NCBI GenBank assembly: GCA_965644315.1
Contig: CBFFRQ010000071.1
Location: 1 to 64,000, forward strand
Direction: 5' to 3'
Length of the DNA stretch: 64,000 bases
From: Caecitellus pseudoparvulus
Taxonomy: Eukaryota > Bigyra: Bicosoecida
Shown here: positions 41,796 to 52,431 of the stretch, piece by piece
How positions within the stretch are numbered: position 1 is the stretch's first letter
Layout of the letters: each line of letters begins with the position of its first letter
Notes under the pieces: model-generated
What the model was told of the DNA's origin: nothing
Database searches by the model: none
The model's input: the letters and a program-made list of their open reading frames with translations, nothing else
Program-made: the position numbers and the translations under genes

Positions 41796-42057
41796 GGCCC
41801 CTCCTGTGTCGGCAGCGGCGGCGGTGTGCGATGCGTTTCGCTTGATTTCGGAGCGCAGCCAGATCAAGCGACGTGAGGGGGGGGACCTGGCCAACCGCAC
41901 ACCAGCACAAGGCAAGGCACATCGACATGGCATATCCTTGGTCAGTGCCATGCCAGGGATGTCAATTGTGTCGGGCTCCGCTGGAAGTGGGTGTCCTGAG
42001 CTACGGCGTGAGCCAGGTTCGTCACAAGCTGCATTGGTCTGTGCTTGGTGCCGGGCA

Positions 42058-44631
42058 TCAGATCAAGTGCTTCAAGGTTTCGAACTTAGCGGCTTCCTGC
42101 CGCATACTGTCGGGGATCCTGCGATCACCCGTCAGGCCCAGCAGCTCACGCACGATGTCTGTGTGGCCATACACGCATGCCCATCGGAAGGCGGCCTCAG
42201 GTCCACCCCATGCTGCCGCATGCACATCCACTGCCCGCGCCCCAGTCAGACCCAGCAGCTCACGCACGATGTCTGTGTGGCCCATTCGGCATGCCCATCG
42301 GAAGCCCGCCTCAGGTCCATCCTCATCCGCCGCGTGTACATCCACTGCCCGCGCCCCAGTCAGGCCCAGCAGCTCACGCACGATGTCTGTTTTGCCCATT
42401 GTGCATGCCACTCGAAAGGCGGACTCAGGTCCACCCCTGTCCGCCGCGTGCACATCCACTGCCCGCGCCCCAGTCAGGCCCAACAGCTCACGCACGATGT
42501 CTGTGTGGCCATTGGCGCATGCCACTCGGAAGGCGGCCTCAGGTCCATACACATCCGCCGCGTGCACATCCACTGCCCGCGCCCCAGTCAGGCCCAGTAG
42601 CTCACGCACGATGTCTGTGTGGCCCTTGGCACATGCCCATCGGAAGGCGGCCTCAGGTCCCTGGCTGTGAAGCCATGTGCTGATCTTAACCTCTCCCGCC
42701 GCGTGCACATCCACTGCCTCATCCCCCATCAACGCAAGCAGCTCACGCACCCTCGCAAGCGTCCCTTCCTTGCACGCCTCCACAAATGCAACCGTGTTCT
42801 CATCACTGTAGCTTTCCACAGCAACGCCCGTCTCTGACTGTACAACCGATGCTCCCCCCCCATCGACATCCTGCACTTCACCAGCACCAGCAACCGCCTG
42901 CTCTCCATCAACCACACTCCGCACAGCACTCTCCACACCTTCCAGACACCCAACACCACCCCCACACGCCCCACACGCCACCGCATACGCACCCATGCAC
43001 CTACCACTCCCGCCTCGCCCCAACACCTCCATCGCCCCCCACAGTCCATGCTCACCACCTTCACCGCTCCCCACGAAGCTTGACACATCGCCCGACCCAC
43101 CACCCTCACCAACACCTCCCACGCCAAGCACCTCACGCACCACACCCAACACTCCACCGCCACCACTGCTACTGCCACCACCACAGGCACCTGCACCCCA
43201 CACACCCCCACATGCACTCAACACCACCTCACACCCACACCCATCCACCGCCCCCACCAGATCACCCACACTCCCACTCCCCACACCCACCACCACAAAG
43301 CTCCCCACACCCACACCGCTCACATCCACACCACACGCCTCCGCCACAGCACATGCCCCCAGCACCCGCACAGCCACGCGCTGCCTCACACCCACCCCAA
43401 CATCGCCCCACGCTTCATCCTCCACGAACACCCTCAGCGGCCACCCCGCCTCACACTGCACCTGCACCGTGACACTGCTGCGAACACCAACCGGCTCGTC
43501 ATCTCGACCAGCTGTACAACTGTGCGCCACCGCTGCCCTGCGTGGAGTCTGCGCCATGCGCGGCAGGCCACGGGCGATGCGAGCCGCTTCGCCACGCACC
43601 ACGGCGCCAACACTTGCAGCAAGCGCCCTCGCACCCGCACCCACACTCCCTGCCCACTGCTCCACATCCTCAGCCCTATCGATATCTTCATCCACGATCT
43701 CAACCCGACCACTGTACACACTCACACCCACGCCGTTCAGGCACGACAAGCCACTCGACAAGTCCAGCCCACCCACACCCCTCACCTTCCGACCACTCAT
43801 CACCGGCGCACACCCCAACACACCACGCAGCTCCTCCACCGCACTCGCAGCACACTCCAGATGCTCCGCAGCACTCTCACTCCTCAGCTCGCCCGCCGCC
43901 TCGCCTCGCAGCCAACCAGCCTGCTGCCGTAGCCCAGCCAGAGCCGCATCCACCGCTGCCTCGCCACCAGCATCATGTGTGAGTGGGCTACTCTCACAAG
44001 CCACATCCACATCCGCCACCTCAAAGCCTTGCCACCATCGCGTCAGGTCAGCCAGCGCACCCTCCAACTTCACACCGCTCCGCACACTGCCCCAAGCACC
44101 CACAATGGCACCCCACACTGCGCCCCCCTCCGGCACTGCATCCACACTCACACCGCTCCCCGCCTGGCACAGCACATCCACCGCGGCGAAGCACCGGAAC
44201 GACAGGTACTGCAGCGCAGCACACACGTCATCCCGCTCACGCTGCCCCGCCAACGCCCCAGCCTGCTCCAACAGCGCACCCCCCGCATCACGCAGTGCGC
44301 CCTCCAGCTCCACCAGGCCCATGGCACATGGGGCGACGTCCTCTGCAGCAGGCGTCTCGCCACGCCCAATGGCTGCCAGTCCTCGCACTGCTGGGCCGTG
44401 GTCCATGACGCTGCCCGGCAAGCACTTCATCTTGCGCAAGCATGCCGCCGTCACCTCAGCCTGGGTGCCATGGACGCCTGCAGTGGCTGCTGCACTGCCT
44501 TCCCTGCCTTGCCCTGACGCGGCTGCCTGTGGCGGTGGGGCGAGGGGCGGGGCGCTGTGTGGCATGGTGTGTGGGCCATGTGCGCTGTCGCAAGTGCTGG
44601 CGATAGTCAGGCGCCATGTCCACACCGCCAC
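42058..44631 (-). CDS. Ankyrin-repeat protein, array copy 2 (5 repeats)
   Basis: 857-codon open frame, N-terminal region nearly identical to copy 1. An in-frame ATG lies at 44565 (MPHSAPP). It has five ankyrin repeats (about 42120-42720) whose variable positions differ from copy 1, for example ACANGH, ACTMGK, ACRMGH and ACVYGH, and ends RRIPDSMRQEAAKFETLKHLI. A local patch of the N-terminal region differs from copy 1 (VYSGRVEIVDEDIDRAEDVE against VFQSRSHVDAEDVGGADYVD). Same unit position and strand as the other copies. Confidence 0.85.
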   Translation of the reverse strand: MAVWTWRLTIASTCDSAHGPHTMPHSAPPLAPPPQAAASGQGREGSAAATAGVHGTQAEVTAACLRKMKCLPGSVMDHGPAVRGLAAIGRGETPAAEDVAPCAMGLVELEGALRDAGGALLEQAGALAGQRERDDVCAALQYLSFRCFAAVDVLCQAGSGVSVDAVPEGGAVWGAIVGAWGSVRSGVKLEGALADLTRWWQGFEVADVDVACESSPLTHDAGGEAAVDAALAGLRQQAGWLRGEAAGELRSESAAEHLECAASAVEELRGVLGCAPVMSGRKVRGVGGLDLSSGLSCLNGVGVSVYSGRVEIVDEDIDRAEDVEQWAGSVGAGARALAASVGAVVRGEAARIARGLPRMAQTPRRAAVAHSCTAGRDDEPVGVRSSVTVQVQCEAGWPLRVFVEDEAWGDVGVGVRQRVAVRVLGACAVAEACGVDVSGVGVGSFVVVGVGSGSVGDLVGAVDGCGCEVVLSACGGVWGAGACGGGSSSGGGGVLGVVREVLGVGGVGEGGGSGDVSSFVGSGEGGEHGLWGAMEVLGRGGSGRCMGAYAVACGACGGGVGCLEGVESAVRSVVDGEQAVAGAGEVQDVDGGGASVVQSETGVAVESYSDENTVAFVEACKEGTLARVRELLALMGDEAVDVHAAGEVKISTWLHSQGPEAAFRWACAKGHTDIVRELLGLTGARAVDVHAADVYGPEAAFRVACANGHTDIVRELLGLTGARAVDVHAADRGGPESAFRVACTMGKTDIVRELLGLTGARAVDVHAADEDGPEAGFRWACRMGHTDIVRELLGLTGARAVDVHAAAWGGPEAAFRWACVYGHTDIVRELLGLTGDRRIPDSMRQEAAKFETLKHLI

Positions 44632-45784
44632 CCACGCACCATGGCGATGAATGGCAGGGGGGTCTGCTCAAGCGCCTAGCCCTGTGCAGCGCGATCCTGC
44701 GGTGGGCAGGCAGTGGGCAGGTGTGCTGGCGTGGCGCGGGAGGTGTTGTCGCGGTCTGCGTGGGGGGGCGCAACTTCCGCACTTGCACCGCCCCGTGCAC
44801 GCTCACCTGTCGCGGCGGTGCTGCAGGTCAGGCCCCAGGAGCACGCATGTGGCGCAGGTCAAGCATCATGCAGGCGTGTGCGTGGTGGGTGGTGGGGGAG
44901 TAATGTGAGGCACCTGGGCTGTGTGTGTGGGTGGTCGGGACACCCCCCCCACACCCCCCTCCAACTTGCACCCCCCTGACGCAAGTGTCCACAGTCGCCG
45001 CCACCGCCATGCTCACCACGGCCATGCCCAGTGTGCTGCACACGAGCACGCAGTGCAACGGGCGTCATGGCGTGCGGGGTGGCAGGCGGCAGCTTCGGCC
45101 ACCCTGCGACGCGGTGGTGTGGGGCTGGTCTGGGCAGTCAGCGGCGGGGCGACAAGTTGCCTGACGACGAAGGTGTGGTGTGTGGGTCCGGCCGGCGGCG
45201 TGGTCGCCCCAGTCGGCCCGTGAGCCGGATGGCGTGGGCAGCAGCAGCACAGGCGGCAGTGGGCGAGTGGGGGGGGGGGGCGGCACACAGGACGGTGCAG
45301 GCGGCGGGGGTGGCGCCAGTGATGTGCATGGTGACGGTGCAGGCGGCGGGGGCGCTGGCATGGTGCTGGGCGGCGGCAGGGCGGTGTGGCAGGACGCACT
45401 CACGCCCACGCCCCGCACACGCCCCGCTGCACCACTGTGCCTGCGCCTTGGTGTGGCTGGCCGCCGTGGCCGCAGCACGTGGCTATGCGGCAGTGGGCCT
45501 CACCACAGTGCGCCATGGCGGCAGTGCTGGGGCACCCTGTGACGTGTAGCAAGGGCGGTCGCCCGAGGGTGGGTGTGTGGTGGGGGGGTGTGTGGCGTGT
45601 GCATTGGGAGGTGTCCAGACACGCGTGGGGAGTCATGGCCGGCGTCGTGGCGGGTGGACCTGCCGTGCGGGTGCAGGATGGACAGGGGGGTGAGTTGGAG
45701 GGCGGCAGGTGTGGCAGGGGTGTGTGTGCGGGTGGGGGTGGGGTGGCGTGGTGGCACTGGCGCCCGCTTGTGCGCCCCCCCCCA
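44632..45784. other. Array spacer 2 with minisatellite (one full 42-bp unit)
   Basis: Near-identical to spacer 1 but with only one full minisatellite unit (45293-45363) and small length differences in C/G runs. No confident gene. Confidence 0.55.
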
Positions 45785-46958
45785 CATGGGCCAAGCGCCT
45801 GGCACGGTCGCGCTGCCGGGCGCCCAGCGGCGCACCACACTGCCACGACTCGCCCCACCTGCATGACACGTGTCCGCATGCTGGGCAGTCCGGGGCGGCG
45901 CCAGGCGGGGTGGCGGCGTGTCGGCCCGGCGCCAAGCAAGCCCCACTGCGCAGCTTGCACCGCACAGCCACCAAGGCATCCGCCGTTGTGCAGCCTGCTG
46001 CGCTTTTGGCCGACTTCACGTGCACGACGATGTATTGCCCTGCAGCACGCTCGCAGAGTGCCTCGGCGCCCAAGTCGCCGGTGCGCCGGAGTCGCGGCAC
46101 AAGCGGCACTGACTCCAACTCGCTCAGTGCGGCGGCCAGCCTAGCCGGGTTCACCTGCTCTCTGTGCCCATCACACTCATCCCCGCCGGAGCCCTCCCCA
46201 CCCACCACACCTGCACCGTCGCTGTCAGCCACCCCCGCAATGTGCCGCGCCAGCTGCTCCGCTGTCGGCGTCCCATCCGCTCCCCGCACCGCTGATGCGT
46301 AGGTGGCCAGAGCGCTGGCTGACGGCGACGCGCCAGCCCGCAGCATGCCCCGCATGGCGGACCTCAAGATGTGCTTGGGTACGCGTCGAGCCGCTGCAGA
46401 GCTCATCGCAGCCGCCCGCCCCACACGGGCCTGTCGCAGCTTGCGCGAGAGAGCGCTGCGCCGAGTGGTCCCAGCGACGGCGTCCTTGGGCTTGGTCAGC
46501 CGATCCAGCACACGTTCCCGGAGTGCACGGGGCTTCAGCGCACCAGAGGCTTCTTTACCTGACGCGTGCAGGGCCTTCAACACTGCCTCCGGCAGCGCGG
46601 CCTTGCCTTGCTTCGCACCGACCGCCGAGTCGGCAACGGGCAGCGGTCCAGTTTCCGCACCGCCCCCCTCGCCGCCCCTCTCCCCGCTCCGCGCCATGGC
46701 CACCTGGTCTGCCAGCCACTCCTCCCCGTTCAGCCGCAGTAATATCTCTGCTCTAGAGGCCAATCCTGGCGACAGCTCCAGGGCTGACGCTGAGTGCCGA
46801 GCTGTATCGAAGGATACAACGTTGGTGGCTCCTGCCGCAGCAGCCTCGGCCAGCAGGCCCTCCAGCTGTGCTCTGCGGGCAGACAGCATGCTGAGGGGGG
46901 CAGGCGCACAGACCAGGGTGTCGCGCCTGCCCTCCTGGCCTGACCGCTCCACCGCCAT
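45785..46958 (-). pseudogene. Truncated 5' copy of the 1011-aa gene (passenger copy 3)
   Basis: Starts at ATG 46958 (MAVERSGQEGRRD). It covers the same ~390 codons and the same truncation point as copy 2, and the frame stays open through the homologous part and on into the spacer to 45633. Confidence 0.75.
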
Positions 46959-47221
46959 CGCCCCTCCTGTGTCGGCAGCGGCGGCGGTGTGCGATGCGTT
47001 TCGCTTGGTTTCGGAGCGCAGCTACATCAGGCGACGTGACGGGGGGGGACTTGGCCAACCGCACACCAGCACAAGGCAAGGCACATCGACATGGCATACT
47101 CTTGGTCAGTGCCATGCCAGGGATGTCAATTGTGTCCGGCTCCGCTCGACCTGGGTGTCCTGAACCACGGCGTGAGCCAGGTTCGTCACATGGTGCATTG
47201 GCCTGTGCTTGGTGCCTGGCA

Positions 47222-49687
47222 TCAGATCAAGTGTTTCAGTGTTTCGAACTTTGCAGCTTCCTGCCGCACACTGTCGGGGATCCGGCGATCACCAGTCAGG
47301 CCCAGCAGCTCACGCACGATGTCTGTGTGGCCATACTCGCATGCCTCTCGGAAGGCGGCCTCACGTCCACCCCCATCCGCCGCGTGCACATCCACTGCCC
47401 GCGCCCCAGTCAGACCCAGCAGCTCACGCACGATGTCTGTGCGGCCATACACGCATGCCGCTCGGAAGGCGGCCTCAGGTCCACCCCTATCCCTTGCGTG
47501 CACATCCACTGCCCGCGCCCCAGTCAGGCCCAGCAGCTCACGCACGATGTCTGTGTGGCCATTGGCGCATGCCCATCGGAATGCGGCCTCAGGTCCACGC
47601 CCATTCGCCGCGTGAACATCCACTGCCCGCGCCCCAGTCAGGCCCAGCAGCTCACGCACGATGTCTGTGTGGCCATTGGCGCATGCCGATCGGAAGGCGG
47701 CCTCAGGGCCCTGTGCGTAAGGCGATGTGCTGATCTTAACCTCTTCCGCCGCGTGCACATCCACTGCCTCATCCCCCCTCAACGCAAGCAGCTCACGCAC
47801 CCTCGCAAGCTTGCCTTCCTTGCACGCATCCACAAAGGCAGCCGTGTTCTCATCACTGTAGCTCCCCACACCAACGCCCGCCTCTGACTGCACAGCCGAT
47901 GCTCCCCCCCCATCGACACCCTGCACTTCACCTGCATCAGCACCCGCCTGCTCCCCATCGACCACACTCCGCACAGCACTCTCCACACCTCCCAGACACC
48001 CCTCACCACCCCCACACGCCCCACACGCCACCGCATATGCACCCATGCACCTACCACTCCCGCCTCGCCCCAACACCTCCATCGCCCCCCACAATCCAAG
48101 CTCACCAACTTCACCGCTCCCCACGAAGCTTGACACATCACCCGATCCACCACCCTCCCCAACACCTCCCACACCAAGCACCTCACGCACCACACCCAAC
48201 ACTCCACCCTCACCACTGCTACTGCCACCACCACAGGCACCTGCACCCCACACACCCCCACATGCACTCAACACCACCTCACACCCACACCCATCCACCG
48301 CCCCCACCAGATCACCCACACTCCCACTCCCCACACCCACCACCACAAAGCTCCCCACACCCACACCCCCCACATCCACACCACACGCCTCCGCCACAGC
48401 ACATGCCCCCAGCACCCGCACAGCCACGCGCTGCTTCACACCCACACCAACATCGCCCCACGCTTCATCCTCCACGAACGTCCTCAACGGCCACCCCGCC
48501 TCACACTGCACCTGCACCGTCACCATGCTCCTCTGGCCGAGTGGCTCATCAGCTCGACCAGCTCCACAGATGTGCGCCACCGCTGCCCTGCGTGGAGTCT
48601 GCGCCATGCGCGGCAGGCCATGGGCGATGCGAGCCGCTTCGCCACGCACCACGGCGCCAACACTTGCAGTAAGCACCCTCGCACCCGCACCCACACTCCC
48701 TGCCCACTGATCCACATCCCCACCTCCACCCACATCCTCATCCACGATCTCAACCCGCCCACTGTACACACTCACACCCACGCCGTTCAGGCAGGACAAG
48801 CCACCCGACAAGTCCAGCCCACCCACACCCCTCACCTTCCGACCACTCATCACCGGCGCACTCCCCAACAGCCCACGCAGCTCCTCCACCGCACTCGCAG
48901 CACACTCCAGATGCTCCGCAGCACTCTCACTCCTCAGCTCGCCCGCCGCCTCGCCTCGCAGCCAACCAGCCTGCTGCCGTAGCCCAGCCAGAGCCGCATC
49001 CATCGCTGCCTCGCCACCAGCATCATGTGTGAGTGGGCTACTCTCACAAGCCACATCCACATCCGCCACCTCAAAGCCTTGCCACCATCGCGTCAGGTCA
49101 GCCAGCGCACCCTCCAACTTCACGCCGCCCCGCACACTGCCCCAAGCACCCACAATGGCGCCCCACACTGCGCCCCCCTCCGGCACTGCATCCACACTCA
49201 CACCGCTCGCCGCCTGGCACAGCACATCCACCGCGGCGAAGCACCGGAACGACAGGTACTGCAGCGCAGCACACACGTCATCCCGCTCACGCTGCCCCGC
49301 CAACGCCCCAGCCTGCTCCAACAGCGCACCCCCCGCATCACGCAGTGCGCCCTCCAGCTCCACCAGGCCCATGGCACATGGGGCGACGTCCTCTGCAGCA
49401 GGACTCTCGCCACGCCCAATGGCTGCCAGTCCTCGCACTGCTGGGCCGTGCTCCATGACGCTGCCCGGCAGGCACTGCATCTTGCGAAAGCATGCCGCCA
49501 CCACCTCAGCCTGCGTGCCATGGACGCCTGCAGTGGCTGCTGCACTGCCCTCCCTGCCTTGCCCTGACGCGGCTGCCTGTGGCGGTGGGGCGAGGGGCGG
49601 GGCGCTGTGTGCTGTGGTGTGTGGGCCATGTGCGCTGTCGCAAGCGCTGGCGATAGTCAGGCGCCATGTCCACACCGCCGCCCACAC
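47222..49687 (-). CDS. Ankyrin-repeat protein, array copy 3 (4 repeats)
   Basis: 821-codon open frame with the conserved N-terminal region and four ankyrin repeats (about 47285-47770; ACANGH twice, ACVYGR, ACEYGH). The ATG used as a candidate start in copies 1 and 2 is changed here (HTTAHSAPP), so translation must begin elsewhere, probably after splicing, unless this copy is silent. The C-terminal cap RRIPDSVRQEAAKFETLKHLI is conserved. Confidence 0.82.
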   Translation of the reverse strand: MWAAVWTWRLTIASACDSAHGPHTTAHSAPPLAPPPQAAASGQGREGSAAATAGVHGTQAEVVAACFRKMQCLPGSVMEHGPAVRGLAAIGRGESPAAEDVAPCAMGLVELEGALRDAGGALLEQAGALAGQRERDDVCAALQYLSFRCFAAVDVLCQAASGVSVDAVPEGGAVWGAIVGAWGSVRGGVKLEGALADLTRWWQGFEVADVDVACESSPLTHDAGGEAAMDAALAGLRQQAGWLRGEAAGELRSESAAEHLECAASAVEELRGLLGSAPVMSGRKVRGVGGLDLSGGLSCLNGVGVSVYSGRVEIVDEDVGGGGDVDQWAGSVGAGARVLTASVGAVVRGEAARIAHGLPRMAQTPRRAAVAHICGAGRADEPLGQRSMVTVQVQCEAGWPLRTFVEDEAWGDVGVGVKQRVAVRVLGACAVAEACGVDVGGVGVGSFVVVGVGSGSVGDLVGAVDGCGCEVVLSACGGVWGAGACGGGSSSGEGGVLGVVREVLGVGGVGEGGGSGDVSSFVGSGEVGELGLWGAMEVLGRGGSGRCMGAYAVACGACGGGEGCLGGVESAVRSVVDGEQAGADAGEVQGVDGGGASAVQSEAGVGVGSYSDENTAAFVDACKEGKLARVRELLALRGDEAVDVHAAEEVKISTSPYAQGPEAAFRSACANGHTDIVRELLGLTGARAVDVHAANGRGPEAAFRWACANGHTDIVRELLGLTGARAVDVHARDRGGPEAAFRAACVYGRTDIVRELLGLTGARAVDVHAADGGGREAAFREACEYGHTDIVRELLGLTGDRRIPDSVRQEAAKFETLKHLI

Positions 49688-50995
49688 ACCATGGCGATGG
49701 ATGGCAGGGGGGTCTGCTCAAGCGCCTAGCCCTGTGCAGCGCGATCCTGCGGTGGGCAGGCAGTAGGCAGGTGTGCTGGCGTGGCGCGGGAGACGTTGTC
49801 GCGGTCGGCGTGGGGGGGCGCAACTTCCGCACTTGCACCGCCCCGTGCACGCTCACCTGTCGCGGCGGTGCTGCAGGTCAGGCCCCAGGAGCACGCATGT
49901 GGCGCAGGTCAAGCATCATGCAGGCGTGTGCGTGGTGGGTGGTGGGGGAGTGATGTGGGGCACCTGGGCTGTGTGTGTGTGTGGTCGGGACACCCCCCCC
50001 ACACCCCCCTCCAGCTTGCACCCCCCTGACGCAAGTGTCCACAGTCGCCGCCACCGCCATGCTCACCACGGCCATGCCCAGTGTGCTGCACACGAGCACG
50101 CAGTGCAACGGGCGTCATGGCGTGCGGGGTGGCAGGCGGCAGCTTCGGCCACCCTGCGGCGCGGTGGTGTGGGGCTGGTCTGGGCAGTCAGCGGCGGGGC
50201 GACAAGTTGCGCGACGACGCAGGTGTGGTGTGTGTCCGGCCGGCGGCGTGGTCGCCCCAGTCGGCCCGTGAGCCGGCTGGCGTGGGCAGCAGCAGCACAG
50301 GCGGCAGTGGGCGAGTGGGGGGGGCGGCACAGAGGACGGTGCAGGCGGCGGGGGTGGCGCCAGTGATGTGCATGGTGACGGGGCGGGCGGCGGGGGTGGC
50401 GCCAGTGATGTGCATGGTGACAGTGCAGGCGGCGGGGGTGGCGCCAGTGATGTGCATGGTGACGGGGCGGGCGGCGGGGGTGGCGCCAGTGATGTGCATG
50501 GTGACAGTGCAGGCGGCGGGGGTGGCGCCAGTGATGTGCATGGTGACGGGGCGGGCGGCCAGGGCAGTGGCATGGTGCTGGGCGGCGGCAGGGCGGTGTG
50601 GCAGGACGCACTCACGCCCACGCCCCGCACACGCCCCGCTGCACCACTGTGCCTGCGCCTTGGTGTGGCTGGCCGCCGTGGCCGCAGCACGTGGCTGTGC
50701 GGCAGCGGCCCCCGCCACTCTGCGGCATGGCGGCAGTGCTGGGGCACCCTGTGACGTGTAGCAAGGGCGGTCGCCCGAGGGTGGGTGTGTGGTGGGGGGT
50801 GTGCAGGTGGGTGCATTGGGAGGTGTCCAGACACGCGTGGGGAGTCATGGCCGGCGTCGTGGCGGGTGGCGCTGCCGTGCGGGTGCAGGGTGGACAGGGG
50901 GGTGAGTTGGAGGGCGGCAGGTGTGGCAGGGGTGTGTGTGCGGGTGGGGGTGGGGTGGCGGGGTGGCACTGGCGCCCGCTTGTGCGCCCCCCCCA
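49688..50995. other. Array spacer 3 with minisatellite (five 42-bp units)
   Basis: Same spacer as the other units. The minisatellite at 50339-50575 alternates two unit variants (GACGGGGCGGGC and GACAGTGCAGGC). No confident gene. Confidence 0.55.
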
Positions 50996-52169
50996 CATGG
51001 GCCAAGCGCCTGGCACGGTCGCGCTGCCGGGCGCCCAGCGGCGCACCACACTGCCACGACTCGCCCCACCTGCATGACACGTGTCCGCATGCTGGGCTGT
51101 CCGGGGCGGCGCCAGGCGGGGTGGCGGCGTGTCGGCCAGGCGCCAAGCAAGCCCCACTGCGGAGCTTGCACCGCACAGCCACCAAGGCATCCGCCGTTGT
51201 GCAGCCTGCTGCGCTCTTGGCCGACTTCACGTGCGCGATGATGTATTGCCCAGCAGCACGCTCGCCGAGTGCCTCCGCGTCCAAGTCGCCGGTGCGCCGG
51301 AGTCGCGGCACAAGCGGCAGTGACTCCAGCTCGCTCAGTGCGGCCGCGAGCCTAGCCGGGTTCACCTGCTCTCTGTGCCCATCACACTCATCCCCGCCGG
51401 AGCCCTCCCCAGCCACCACACCTGCAACGTCGCTGTCAGTCACCCCCGCAATGCGCCGCGCCAGCTGCTCCGCTGTCGGCGTCCCATCCGCTCCCCGCAC
51501 CGCCGATGCGTAGGTGGCCAGAGCGCTGGCTGACGGCGACGCCCTAGCCCGCAGCATGCCCCGCATGGCGGACCGCAGGATGTGCTTGGGTACGCGTCGA
51601 GCCGCTGCAGAGCTCATCGCCGCCGCCCGCCCCACACGGGCCTGTCGTAGCTTGCGCGAGAGAGCGCTGCGCCGAGTGGTCCCAGCGACGGCGTCCTTGG
51701 GCTTGGTCAGACGATCCAGCACAAGCTCCCGGAGTGCACGGGGCTTCAGCGCCACAGAGGCCTCTGTGCCTGACGCGTGCAGAGCCTTCAACTCTGCCTC
51801 TGGCAGCGCGGCCTTGCCTTGCTTAGCACCGACCGCCGAGTCGGCAACGGGCAGCGGTCCAGTTTCCGCACCGCCCCCCTCGCCGCCCCCCTCCCCGCCC
51901 CGCGCCATGGCCACCTGGTCTGCCAGCCACTCCTCCCCATCCAGCCGCAGTAATATCTCTGCTCTAGAGGCCAATCCTGGCGACAGCTCCAGGGCTGACG
52001 CTGAGTGCCGAGCTGTATCGAAGGAGACGACGTTGGTGGCTCCTGCCGCAGCAGCCTCGGCCAGCAGGCCCTCCAGCTGTGCTCTGCGGGCAGACAGCAT
52101 GCTGAGGGGGGCAGGCGCACAGGCCAGGGTGTCGGGCCTGCCCTCCTGGCCTGACCGCTCCACCGCCAT
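50996..52169 (-). pseudogene. Truncated 5' copy of the 1011-aa gene (passenger copy 4)
   Basis: Starts at ATG 52169 (MAVERSGQEGRPD). Same truncation point as the other passengers. The frame stays open beyond the homology, through the whole spacer and minisatellite to 50115, giving a 736-codon frame counted from an upstream ATG at 52325. Confidence 0.75.
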
Positions 52170-52431
52170 GGCCCCTCCTGTGTCGGCAGCGGCGGCGGTG
52201 TGCGATGCGTTTCGCTTCGTTTCGGAGCGCAGCCACATCAGGCGACGTGAGGGGGGGGACCTGGCCAACCGCACACCAGCACAAGGCAAGGCACATCGAC
52301 ATGGCATACTCTTGGTCAGTGCCATGCCAGGGATGTCAATTGTGTCCGGCTCCGCTTGAACTGTGTGTCCTGAGCCACGGCGTGAGCAAGGTTCGTCAAA
52401 TGGTGCATTGGCCTGTACTTGGTGCCGGGCA

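Noticed and set aside
41140-42600. Plus-strand 486-codon frame spanning passenger copy 2 and ankyrin gene 2
   Set aside because: It runs antisense through two different minus-strand genes; a GC-rich shadow frame.
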